NCBI GenBank assembly: GCA_038049695.1
Contig: CP142452.1
Location: 72,235,501 to 72,299,500, forward strand
Length of the DNA: 64,000 bases
Reading direction: 5' to 3'
DNA from: Cinnamomum chago
Taxonomy: Eukaryota; Streptophyta; Magnoliopsida; Laurales; Lauraceae
Positions 51,640 through 63,420 of this stretch are shown in pieces; position 1 is the stretch's first letter; every line of letters starts with the position of its first letter. The translations under genes and the position numbers were made by a program. The notes below the pieces were generated by a model. That model saw only the letters and a program-made list of their open reading frames with translations, did no database searches and was not told the DNA's origin.

Positions 51640-51862
51640 CGTGATTGATCTTTCCTTCTTTTTAATTTGATCTTTGTTCGATTGCTGCTCGAAGATTAGC
51701 TTGAAGAACTAGAGATTCATTGCTTGATTGATGCTATAAGAAGAACAGAGCTTTGAGAGATTGCAGAGAGAGAGACGATTTCATTTGTCCAAAGGAGGAA
51801 GAAGAAGCAGAAGAAGCGTTTTCTTCGCTGTGCAAAAGAGACCAATGAAACTCACACGATAT

Positions 51863-51900
<38 letters not shown>

Positions 51901-51912
51901 TATAAATATACG
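51640..51912 (-). promoter_or_regulatory. 5' UTR and possible core promoter of the CNNM gene
   Basis: On the minus strand a TATATTTATA box (about 51910-51901) is followed by a CT-rich run (51893-51862) and a short CT-rich leader to the ATG at 51639. CT-rich patches are common at plant core promoters. Start site not fixed. Confidence 0.45.
51862..51900. repeat. (GA)n microsatellite at the CNNM promoter
   Basis: A GA run of about 24 bp with short interruptions. Confidence 0.9.
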
Positions 51913-53417
51913 TTGATAAACGCCAAAGAACATGTAGTGGTGTACGATGGGTTTTTTCGCCAATATGCATTGCGTACACTTGTATTTCTGGTCAATTTCC
52001 CAAAATTCTTGTTTTGTTCGGTGGGAGCCACTTGTGTTAAATGAATCCAGGCCATTCGCTTTCACCCAACCTGGAAAATTGACATCGATTTCAATTTGAC
52101 ATTAATCCGGAGATTAACCAACCACCTTTGAATTTAATCACAAGAATAAATACACTTGTTTATTTGGTTTTCATGAAATTGAATTGACGGGATTTCAGGG
52201 TGGAAACATAGACAGGGTTTACTTTCTTAAGATTTGGATTACAAAAGGTATTAAAATTTGAGATTTCAGGATTAAATACAAATATTAGTGTAAGGCAAGA
52301 TTTTTATACGGGAAGAGAGATTTTGATCAAATGATAAATGAGGTCATTTGAAGCATACCGCAAGGTATGGCAACATCGGGACCCCTTTGAATTAAAGACT
52401 TTAGATCATGATGCCCTCATGTGGGAAAGTTTGTGGGATAAATTTTCTTTTGGCTTATTTGTTCGCATTATAATATATAGGATAATGAATATATAGATTT
52501 TGTGCTATAAGTGGTTAAAAACAAAGATAATAGGTGTCTCCCCTCGTATTACCTATAATCTGTATCCCATGCAGTTGGATAAGTGGATAACTAATTTGGA
52601 GCTTGTCTTTTGCTTGTGGGGGTGAAATGAGGTTCACAAACATGTCATGTGGCTTACTTGTGCCTTAGAGAATGGGTAGCATGGGCTACCCCTTTGCATT
52701 CACAGCAAATGATTCAAATTCTTTTCAAATCTGCATCCATGACTGTAACAAGTCACAAGGATTTAGTCTTGGAAAATCCTCTTCCACACTCTCATTTTGT
52801 GGTGATAATTTTCCTAGGATCATCTCAATGGGAAAGTTCTAAAAATAAAAAAATAAAAAGGAAAATGAAAATGAAAAGAAAAAAAAATGCAAAATTACCC
52901 ACCCTTCAAATTTTGCATGGGTAATTATAAATTATTCATCTAGGCATCACATATTTGTTGTTCCTGTAATCTAAGGCAATGAAAAAAGCAATTTGAGTGC
53001 ATAGAGAGAGAATATCTATTTTAGTCATATGGCTAATAATGTATAGTGAAGCTGGTTTATTATCAAATTTACCTTCATCCAACTGCTCTGCCAAGATTCC
53101 GACCTAATCTTAATTCAGTCGCTGCTCAACAGGCTGGCTAGTTTTGACCAAACATGAGCTAAACATATCTACAAAAGCGCAATGAGAATATGACCATGTG
53201 CTTGTTGAGAGTGATCAGTGATCACTAGATGCATACTCCCACTTAAGCAGGGTTGAAAACAAATCTCCAACCACCAGAAGGAGTCCAATGGCGGACACAT
53301 AATTTTTATTTGGGTGGTGCGGGAAATGGTAAATTTAAGAAGTTAAATAAAAAAAAATTAAGATATTATTTTAAAAACTTCTTAAATCTTGTGGGTATAG
53401 TTGCACTGGCGTCATTA
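51913..53417. other. Intergenic, no gene seen
   Basis: AT-rich sequence with no supported gene. Confidence 0.4.
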
Positions 53418-54160
53418 GGGGTGTAAGAAAATAGAAAAACCGTCTAACCGAACCACGGTTAATAACTGTGTTTCACGGTTCGGTTACGGTTACAGTTATT
53501 AAAATAAAAAAACCGTGCTTCACGGTTCGACGGTTTGATTATGGTTCTTGTCTCAACTCACGATTATTAACCTAACTGAACCGTTTCGCTAATAAGAAAA
53601 AAAGCCTAATGACCTTAATGAAAATTACTTTTTTTTTACACTAATATATTATGCCATTCGCCAACTATGTTTTTTTTTTTTTTTTTTTTTTGCACAGTAG
53701 GTTTGATTGGTCGTTTGATTGGTCAATGGCAAAATTTTTACAAATTTTTTTAAGTAACAATTAACCATAATCAAGCGGTTAACCACGATTCAGTTTTTTA
53801 ATGTTCAATTAGGGTCCGTTTGGTAATTTACTTTTAAAATAAAGTGGAGTGAAGTGAAATGAAAAGAATGAATAAAATATAAGTTTTGTATGGAGAAATG
53901 GAGTTTTTTATTTTTTAGTGAGTAAATATAGTTGTTTTTTTATTTAAAAAAAAAAAATGAATGGAGTTTTGGTAAAAAATACTTTCAATGAGATGTTTAA
54001 GTTGACTTGACTTCACTCGACTATATTAATAAAATTAACGAACGACCCTTATCATTTTCAAAAGCCAAAAACCGTAAAACTCGGTTTGATTAACGAAATG
54101 AACAGTTCACCGTTAAGTGTGGGTCCGCGAACCGCCAATGACGTGACTTAAACTTTGAGG
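53418..54160. mobile_element. TIR-type element with ACGGTTCGG motif arrays, containing a nested MITE
   Basis: The left flank carries CCACGGTTAATAAC and CACGGTTCGGTTACGG motifs; the right flank ACCGTAAAACTCGG and GTTCACCGTTAAG. The MITE 53812-54048 sits between. The exact ends were not found. Confidence 0.45.
53812..54048. mobile_element. Small MITE (237 bp), TTA target duplication
   Basis: Begins GGGTCCGTTTGG and ends AACGAACGACCC; TTA flanks it at 53809-53811 and 54049-54051, fitting PIF/Harbinger (Tourist) elements. Interior similar to 49262-49576 and 60581-60890. Confidence 0.75.
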
Positions 54161-55286
54161 CATTAATCTTGTCTCAGCCTTTGGGTTCAAATCCGGGTCC
54201 AGTACAGCCTTTACACAAACACCCACTTATCAAGTGTATAATATATTTATATTACAAAGGCTCGGGTGCGGACCCCTCTTCAAAAGACAATGCTGTCGGC
54301 TTCCTTTTTATAGGCACATCTCTTATACCTACTGTCCTCCCATGAATAGATACACATGTCCAAATTTGAAACTCTTCCTAATGTTACTCATTGTTAGATT
54401 GTAATCATAATAAAAAAATATCTTTTAAAATCATTGAACTTAATTAAGAGCTTTAGATTAAAGAGGTAGGATCATCTAACACAAACAAAGAAGGAGAAAC
54501 GGTTAAGTATGCCCCATATGATATTTATAAAGAACATAAAAAGTACAGTCCTAGATGATCCTCTCATCATTGTGGGGGCAGAAAAGCACATATCAAATCT
54601 TCGCCTTTAAAATAAATTGAGCAGACAAAATCAAATTCAAAATTGTCAATTAAAACCAATTCGCTTCATATATAAAATAATAGAGATGAAGCTTTTTACA
54701 TATATGTAGGTCACCTTTGTATCTATTGATCATCACCTCCACCGGGCTGGATTCGAAGTTGGGTCATTGTGTATTTGAACTTAGAGTCATCAAACATACT
54801 ATATATTCTCAATTATCATAGATGCTATTAGATGTAATCTATATATGTATATATAAGCGGTCTATATTATACTCTAAATCAATATTATTATTATTATTAT
54901 CAGTTACAAAGCTTACTTTAGGTAAAAACATCTCTAGCCAGTAAACCCTTTGATATTTTTATTTGGAACCTGCCAATGCGAATGGGCAATGCTAGGTTTT
55001 GGAAGTTTTTAAGCAAAAGATTTTTCAAAGTGTTGGAGTTGGACCATCTCTCATGGATGCCTTTGTCCTTTTCATCATAAAAAAAAACAATACACTCCTC
55101 CCAATTCCAAAGGTTCGAGGAAGGTGGGCGAATCATCCGGGAGGTCAAATCCTCGTGAGACGTACGGTAACGTGATTAGAGGGTCTTTTGATTTTCTTTC
55201 TTTATCTACCATATTCCCCACTTTTCCTTGGAAAAGATATAGAGAAAGTAGGGGATGCACTGAGACCCATCTTGGAAGTGGGTACG
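54161..55286. other. Intergenic, no gene seen; B-box-like site at 54190
   Basis: GGGTTCAAATCCGGG at about 54184 resembles a pol III B box. No gene recognised. Confidence 0.3.
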
Positions 55287-55680
55287 TAGGGTTGTAACCG
55301 GTCCATTTCAGTCCGATTTATGGTGGATTCGGAACCGAAATTGTCAAGGAAAAGGTAAATCGGATCCAAATCCAAAACCGTTTTGAAACCGATTTCTTGG
55401 ATCTAGAACCGGAACTAGAACCATATATGGAATGAGTTTGGATCCGGATCTAAGTCTAAGTAGAGAATAATATTAAAAAAAACAAAACATGATTTTTAGG
55501 ATAAATTTTCAAAAATTGAGTAATTTATCGGGTATAGGGTCACAGGTCCGAACCAAGGTGGAACAGGACCCGGACTCATTTACTTATCGGGGCCTAAATA
55601 AGGACCCAAACCCAATTTTTAACGGCTTGAAACTTCTGAATAATCAGAGAGTCGGGGACCCATTTACATCCCCATAGGTA
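55287..55680. repeat. ACCGGAAC / CCGATTT motif array
   Basis: Many short copies of AACCGG, CCGGATCC and ACCGATTT in both orientations, like the other motif-array elements in this window. Confidence 0.4.
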
Positions 55681-56520
55681 TCCCTTCATTTATGGAAGAA
55701 GAGTCCCCCCATCTAGGTCCATTTCAGGGGCTGGTGGGGCCCAAAGTGGCCCATCTAACTCAAATGGTGATTTATATCATCTTCATGATAATATAAATAG
55801 TGTAGTGTGGGGCCCACTTGGGGCCCATTTGATTCATTCGACCAAGACATTATTGCCACCACTCCGTTGAATGTCATAGAATGATATTGACCGTTGCATT
55901 AACAACGTGAAAATGCGAAGTTCTAAAATCATTAAATTTGAGGACAATCACCAAAAGATTTAAATTTTAAAATGATAGGATGGACTTTCAAATCACAAGT
56001 GGGTGGGTCCCATCAAGGCCTTTCGATCCTCCCTCTTTCATTAAATAGGCCCCGCATTTTTATTTTTTTTTAGAATAAGATTTCAAATTTGGGTGAGTGG
56101 CATTTTTAAAAAGGCCTGGATTGAAGGGCAGGCAACCCACATTGGCAAAATCGTTCCTTATCTGTGTGTGCATGTGCACGCACGGCAGTGGGGTTGGGTG
56201 GGGAGAGGAAGGTTTGTATCTGCACCCTGGCTAAATTTGGCTTAGCTCAGGTTGGTTTCTGATCAACCCTAGAGCCCAGATCAGCACTCAATATTCACAC
56301 CTGAAGAACTTAGTCCCCATCAATGTCCACAACTCAAGAAAAGAGAGAGGAGTTTAAAATCATATAAAATAGCAGGGACATCCAAACATTCACCCTATCC
56401 GAAAGAGAGGAGCATGAGTTATTTTTCATGGCTGAAGGTCTTCAATCCCAATTAAGTTATACAGCTGAGTTGCAGCATACCCATCCAAATGCAAGGTATG
56501 TGGGCCCGTTTCTTTAGCAG
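55681..56520. other. Intergenic, no gene seen
   Basis: No feature recognised. Confidence 0.3.
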
Positions 56521-56524
56521 AATG

Positions 56525-57045
56525 TGGGGTTATAATTTGTCATGTTGGGAATTCAAAGACAATCATGTGTCGGCTGTCCATTGAAATTTTTGGATGCAGC
56601 TTTTATCGTTAGAATTCTGAATTTCAGTCTCTTGAAAAGTCAGAAATAACCTTTGGTTCTCTCGGAATTCCGATCTATTTTGCATTTTTTGATGGTCCAA
56701 TGGAGAGGAGGATCTATAAACTCCACCCAGGGGATAGAACTTACAAACTATCCAATAGAATTCTTGGAATCCTACTAAAGATATAGGCCCTTCCACATAA
56801 TTCTTAACTAGAATTTGTGATGTTGGAAGTTCATAAATATAATGTGATTGCTTGTCCCTTTGGGATTCGAAATGGCATATTTCGTTGCAAAAATTTCAGA
56901 TTTCAGCCACCTGAAAAGTCTCATTATAGCCGTTGAAATTTTCAGAATTCCAACCTCCTTCCCATTGCACATTATCCATCCAAGAGGAGGATTTAGGAAC
57001 TCAAACAAGGGGACAATTTTGGAAAATTCACAAACCCTCCATACT
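56525..57045. repeat. Diverged direct repeat, two units of about 280 bp
   Basis: Blocks recur in order at 56525 and 56808: ATTTGT(C/G)ATGTTGG, AGATTTCAGCCACCTGAAAAG against TGAATTTCAGTCTCTTGAAAA, and AGAGGAGGAT. Confidence 0.6.
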
Positions 57046-58590
57046 TGAAATTCGGCTAAAGCATCAGTCCCAAAGTGTCTTTAGTTGAGCATTTGAATAA
57101 TAGTTTGGTTGTTCCAGATCTTACTGCAACTGTAACCACTGCAGCATTAATTTCACAAGTGATACACAAAAATGGGATATGAAAACGAGTTTTACACATA
57201 TGAAGGTTTCATGTAACAATATAACTGTTTCATATGCAAATGTTACATATATGTGAAACACATGGGTAAGTGAGTGCATCCAACAATTGTTGAAGTGTTT
57301 AGATGTATTTGTGGTTTTCACATGAATCTCAAAATCTATGAAGGTTCATGATGTGAAACTAAATATCTTGATGATGCTTATCATTGATATGAGAATATTA
57401 AATGGCTTGCAATAATGAATTAGGGGCCAACAAAAGTGCAAAAAATCAGATTTATAGGTTAAGTTTTTATTTTTTATTTTTTAGGTCTTTCCCAATTGCT
57501 TAAAATCTATGAACATTTATGATATGAATTTAGACGTCTATGGTTTATTAGATCCTTAGTAACCGAAACCTCTCCTCTCCTCTCCTCCCCGATCCTGCTC
57601 CGAAAATGTGAATCAGCATTTTCGGAGCGGATTCGTCTTCGGAACACGGATCAACCGAATATGAAGTGAACCGTGCATATTTTTTATTTTATGTATATTT
57701 TCTTTTTCTGTAAGCTTGACAATTATCTTTTAAATGAATAAACTTCTTCTAACTTATTAATTACTGTCTATTTTATGTCATCAAATTGCTAAGTTAATTT
57801 TTTTTCTCCATTTTTTATACTTGAATATATGGATAAGATATATTTGTGTCCATTAGTTAATTGTTTATAAACTCATAAGCACTATGTTGTATAGGTGCTC
57901 CGGAGACGCTCCGGACATATAATTATTTTAAAATTTAGTGTTTCGGCACTCCCACTCCTAGCTCTAGGCACTTAGATTAGATCTATAAAGAAGAAAAATG
58001 ACTCGGATTACCAAATCGGGGCCCACAAAGGTGCAGACGGGAGTCTGATCCCACAATCCGCACCATGTGGAAGCTCTATTGCATGTGTACCAACATCACC
58101 TCCTTATTTACATCCGTAAACGGTTACCACCTCCTCAAATATGTTTAGGAGCTGAAAATGGCCTTATTTATACAACATTTAGACACCTTATTTGCACACG
58201 TGATGCATGAATGAATGCAAACAAACATAATCATACATAAATGTTTCACATGTACATATGTAAATGAAAGCAAACAAACAACCCCCCTAGTCTTAAAAAA
58301 GAAGGCCCCTAAGCCTGATGCGGATTGTGGCTGCAACCCAGACTTAGGGCACACTAAGATGCACTTTAAGTAGCCCAATATTAATATAATCCTTAAAATA
58401 AAATGATCAAACATTAGTTAGTCAAAATTGGAATTATGATACATAACATCTTCAGTCAATCAAAAGATGCATGAATGGAAATGAAAATACAAATAAACAT
58501 GAGATAAAAACAACTTTTTAGATCCTCCAAAGACACATACAAGGCAATACAAACAAATGGGTGAACCAAAGGATAGAACAAAGAAGCAAA
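57046..58590. other. Intergenic and 3' UTR of the hydrolase gene
   Basis: No gene seen. Sequence just below 58590 is expected to be 3' UTR of the minus-strand hydrolase. Confidence 0.4.
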
Positions 58591-58843
58591 CTAGCTCCAT
58601 GGATCATCCCATCCTTTCGGGCCCTCTCTTGTAACGAAGTCTATGATAGCCTGGACTGCCTCTTCAACCCTGTTAGATAAAGAGTGGTTCCCATATTCAA
58701 TCTCTACTTTATCTGCTCCGCCCATAGCTTTGCACAATCTGCATGAGACCACCCATTCAAATATTTTTAAAACACAAGACTTTTCAATTTTCATATGCAG
58801 AGAATGCATGAGAGAAAGACTTTTCATATGCAGAGAATGCATT

Positions 58844-58878
<35 letters not shown>

Positions 58879-61800
58879 CCTTTCAACCAAGGCCTTCTTA
58901 TCAACATATTCCGGCACATACTCATCTGCCATGGAGAAAATAACCTGCAAATGAACTATCAGTTAAGTTGCAGTGAATGGCATTAGCAACTAGAGGTAAA
59001 GTGGTAAACAAAAGATTTTAATATCTAGGATTAAGATAGCATATTATATTACTTCTTGTGCATACATGATGTATATAGATGCAATAGGTATAATTTGTGA
59101 TTTTCAATTTTATAGCATTCTGAGCATTTCTCAAAGCAATGTCATGATTTACATTACAGATTGGAAAAAAAAAACAGCACTAATCCATTATAAACAAAAA
59201 TGATAAAGATATAACTCAAACGTAAAGCCTTGGAAAAGAGAGTGCTGGCGCAAAAATACCATGTCTGATACTTAATAGTGTGTAAATGTGTCTCCATGTA
59301 TCCATGGCGTGGCCGTCATAGTCATACCCATACCATATTTGCGTACTAGAGATTGCTACTTTCATTAGAGTCCACTGTTGGAAATGGGTAACGACCATTT
59401 CCTCTACTGAAGCAAATGTACAGCAATGTCAACCAATTCCATATGGATGTGAGACTCTTGGTTTGGTGATCCAGACTCAATGCATGATGCACCCATACTG
59501 AAGATATCCCATTATGGTTCTCACCACTAATAGTGTCTCCATAATCTGTTACCCGATGATAACCTATGATGTCCAGATACAGATATGGATATGGATACTG
59601 ATACGGAGATCGGGAAAACAACTTCTCACTTTTAAAAATCTGGGACACAGATACGAAAACAAGTGTCCTAATTTTTTTCTTTACATCACTTTTGAATCAA
59701 TAAAATTATCATTGTTTTCGTCCCTTTCTAGTATTTTTTTTATGTTGAGAAATTAAAATATTAAAGGAACCATATGAAATAAAGGACTTTATAAGTAGGA
59801 TATGTTAAACTTGTTTCCTATAAGTATCGGTACAATATCAGGTACGAATACAAGTATTGTATCGGTCCAATGCAGATACGTTGGGCTTCTACAAGTATCT
59901 GGGTTTCATAGATGATAACAACTCTTTATGGGTGATCTACCAAAAGGTTAATAATAGAATTCAGCAAGCAACTACAAAGAGGCTGTCGCATGAACAGCTA
60001 GCATCTTTCAACCTGAATATGTATATATTGATCGGTAACAAAGATTATATTAAGACGGATTACAAGAGACAGGTTAAACCAATCCAAAAGATTGGAGAGC
60101 AATGGCATAAAAGAATTATACCGCCAGAAGCATCCATCCCTAGTTTGGCCATAGCATCCACCACATCGTTGGCTGACAACAAAACATGCCTAAAATCCAC
60201 CATAACCAAAGAAGCCAGCAATTTAATATCACTAGTGTATGAAATTTCGAAGGCCCCACAACGGAAAGAGAAACCAAAGCAATGGGATTAGACGAATTGC
60301 TCTCAGCCACTAACCTGTCTTGAGAGAACTGCATAACCATCCGAAGCACCTCTAATATAGCCTGCACTTCACTTCATTCAACTCTTTAACAACTACATGC
60401 TTAGAGACCGACAAAAAGACTTTCCCTTAAATATTTTGAAACACGCCTATACATGTCATCCCTGGCTTTCCCTTAACTGCTCCATCAGCATTGAACATCA
60501 AGACTCCCTCTGAGAGAGGAGTCCACCTCATTGATTTCCTCACCCTATAAGGACCATAGGGATAACACCATCTAATCTTAGGGCGTGTTTGGATGTGTGG
60601 TGAAGTGAGGTGAGGTGAGGTGAAGCATCAAATCAAGAGAAAATAAAATATAAGGTGTTATGATGATGTTTTGTTTTTAGTTGTTTGGTATAGAATCTTT
60701 TTGATTTTTTGTATAGAAAAGTGGAATTCTTTTGTCTTTTAGTGGAAAAAGGAGGTTGTTTTTTTTACTTTTTTTGAAAAAGATGGAGGGAATGTTGAAA
60801 TTGTGTACTTTTGATATGACCCTTGTCAATTCTTGTCTGGATTCACTTCACTTCACTTTACTTTAACTTAGTTAAGTGCCAAACACGCCCGGTTGTCCAA
60901 CTTACTCCTAGGAGAAGGCAATCCTCAAAACATCCTAGGAAAGATTTCCTCAATGGACATCTTCGTCTATATGAGACATCATCCACAATGGGCCCATCCT
61001 CAACACATCCATCATGGTTGGGATCACACAATGTGTCTTGCAACCCACAATCCAGTAGACACTCTAAAAAGAAGCCCCATGTATAATTTAGTCTCCATTT
61101 CGCCTACCATGTTTCTCTTAAATGTACTTCATTGTAGGAAAATACAAAAGATGTTTAGACCCTTTTGGGACCATTTGGCATCATTCTCGTACTGTTCTTG
61201 GTTCTGTGCTAAGATTGGGCTTCACAGAAATTGTTTGGCAATATTACATTAGATAGTTCTGCTGATAATGGGCTGTACAAAACTTGTTAGATTTTCTGTC
61301 AATAATGTTATCGTAAGAAAAATCAAGTTAACCATGTTTTTGCAATGCTCTCGAATTTAAATCTATTATAGATACATATACATCCATGTTATCTACTTAA
61401 AAAAAAAAAAAAAAAAATTAATCATTAAAACTATTGTACATCCATGTCACATGCATCTGTTAAATTAAACATAAATCACTCTCCCAATACAACAACCCAA
61501 TGACAATATTAAGAGTTATGAACCATTGTAGCCACACATACTATTATAATTATTATAACCTCCTTAATTTATCACTACATTCATGCTTATGAACCATTGT
61601 AGCTTACTCAACTCTTTTGCCACTGTTTTCTTCTAACTGCTAAAAATGCATATGTAGTTTCATTGTGTTATGGCACTGCTATAGTTTGTGCTGAAATCTC
61701 ACTGGAACCAAAGTGAGAAGTAACTGTCCCAAATTTGATGAGTGCTTCAGAAAGGGCTCTTTGAGTGAGAAAGGCCACCGATGAGTAACTACTTGCAAAT

Positions 61801-63000
61801 GGGAATGGTCATTGCTTACATGTAGGTTGATAAATTAGGAAACAGTAGTTTAACTAAGCAAAGAATTTCTACTTCCATGCTTAAAAGACCATCAAAGAGG
61901 CTCTAGTCCCACCATCACCATACCATGAGAAGAGTACCTCTACCTCAGATGATGCAAGCATTTGAATGACAGATTGTTATGATCAGAGCTTTAGATTCAA
62001 GTACCTGTTTTTAATGGTTAGGATCCTTTTTAATAAACTAGAATACTACTCTCTACATCTTGAAGTGGGTCTTACATATGGGGACAAAGTGGGTCTTACA
62101 GATGGGGACAAAAAAAACTTAAAATGATCCATTGACTGTTGCTCCAGAGTATCTTCTGGACGGTATGCTTAACTAAATCTAGTGTATGGTACTTAACCAC
62201 ATCTTATTTCTTCTAGCCATCACCATCAAGAGCCCATCAACGATAACATATTCAATCGTCCCCATCAAGAAACCCATATTTAACCGTCAGGGAACCCAAT
62301 CCAACCATTAATCTAATAGACAGACCCCCTTAGTGGAATGCTCTATTCCTACAATCAGTGGCCTACAAACACATGTTTAAGAACAACATAGCAACAGGTA
62401 GGTTAAAATAAAGTTCCAAAAAACAAAGAATTATAGTTTGGAAACTTGGAGAGTCCCCCTCGCTTTCACTCCATAAAGGGACCAATAGATCAATGGATTA
62501 ACTGAACACAAGAATAGTTAACCTCTCAGATATAGAAATGAGTACCTGAACAAAATCTACAATTATTGATGTCCCCAGCTTTGTTCAGGTGGTAAAGTAC
62601 ATAGTGTAGTGTTCGTGGGTGCATGAGTTTGAGTCTCTTGTAAAGCAAAACTTAAAAAAAAAAAAAAGGCACAATTGCTTGCTGATACTTAGGAAAAGAT
62701 AAGTTCTCTTTGTTAAAAACAGACAATTGAATGTGCTCCAGTGGGTTGGTCAAATGTGCATCTCAATGACAAAAAAGAAGATTCTGATCCACGTATCCAT
62801 GTTAGAAGAACAAGTATTTCAACATTATAAGTTTCTTCAATCCATAACTCAAATAGTAACATCAAGTTTGAGGATTTAGAAACAGAATTACCTGGCAAGG
62901 TGTATTTGACATATGGCCAAGTCTCAATCTCAACTGATCATCACTAAGATCTGAACTGAACATGTCGTCATCCCCCATGTATGCACAAAGCGAGTGGTAC
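58591..63000 (-). CDS. DUF1749/UPF0613 alpha/beta-hydrolase, 3' exons (partial)
   Basis: The last three exons, minus strand: 63000-62892, 58944-58880, 58738-58591 (TAG). Frame holds across both junctions. Residues read YHSLCAYMGDDDMFSSDLSD, LRLRLGHMSNTPCQ, VIFSMADEYVPEYVDKKALV, LCKAMGGADKVEIEYGNHSL and end IDFVTREGPKGWDDPWS. This matches the C-terminal half of a DUF1749 alpha/beta-hydrolase. Within the alpha/beta-hydrolase fold the Asp of MADEYVP and His of GNHSL are in the positions expected for the catalytic acid and histidine. The nucleophile serine lies in exons to the right, outside the window. The 62892 to 58944 intron is 3.9 kb. The donor of the second exon runs directly into a (CT)n microsatellite. 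Confidence 0.88.
58739..58879 (-). repeat. Intron with 33-bp duplication and (CT)n at the 5' splice site
   Basis: Sense strand: donor GAAAG then GTCTCTCTCTCTC (58879 down), a run of about 16 CT repeats, then two copies of a 33-bp unit with CTCTCATGCATTCTCTGCATATG-type sequence. Confidence 0.85.
59895..60580 (-). mobile_element. LINE 3' relic with RNase H domain, interrupted by a MITE
   Basis: Minus strand: LMFNADGAVKGKPG, then VQAILEVLRMVMQ, then VAESNSSNPIA and, frame-shifted, a segment like DFRHVLLSANDV. These are typical of plant LINE-encoded RNase H. The reading frame is broken. The MITE 60581-60890 cuts it at its 5' side. It sits in the hydrolase intron. Confidence 0.7.
60581..60890. 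mobile_element. MITE with GGGCGTGTTTGG ends
   Basis: A perfect 12-bp inverted end pair (GGGCGTGTTTGG and CCAAACACGCCC), 310 bp, with GTGAAGTGAGGTGAGGTGAA near the left and the matching CACTTCACTTCAC near the right. Same family as 49262 and 53812. Confidence 0.8.
60891..62571. other. Intron sequence, nothing recognised
   Basis: No coding signal. Confidence 0.35.
62572..62666 (+). repeat. SINE-like fragment with poly-A
   Basis: A-box-like AGGTGGTAAAGTACATAG, B-box-like GAGTTTGAGTCTC and an A tail of about 14 bp. Confidence 0.45.
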
Positions 63001-63149
63001 CTTGAAGATTCTCAATATTTTAGTAATGCAATTTAAAAAAAAAAAGGGTAAAATTAAAAACAAGAAGAAAACTAAATGACCAATTACAAGAAGATCTATA
63101 TGAATCTTTTTCATTAAGCAAATCTTCAACTGAAATTCAGTAGCGGCAT

Positions 63150-63420
63150 AGAGTATTACACCAAGGATGAAAATATCGGTAGCTACGCCCGCCGCCAAAC
63201 CGATACGAAGTGGGCGATACGTAGCGTATCGGAGATACGTATCGGCATAGCGGTGCGATTTTAAAAAATCGCCAAAAAAATCTGAAAAAATTCCAGAAAA
63301 TCCAGAAAATTGTAAAATGAAAGAAAATATGGTTCTTTTGCAAAAGTAAGTAAGAAAAGGGGGCGTATCGGTGCCCTCAATATATGATGTCCTGTATCGC
63401 TGTATAAATAGAAAATAATA
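63150..63420. repeat. CGATACG/CGTATCGG motif array
   Basis: Dense GATACGTAGCGTATCGG and GATACGTATCGGC palindromic motifs, then AAAAAATCGCC and AAATTCCAG similar to the 36721-36960 repeat. Confidence 0.5.

Noticed and set aside
51901-51909. Plus-strand TATA box (TATAAATA)
   Set aside because: No plus-strand transcript or gene is visible to the right; the site fits the minus-strand promoter as well.
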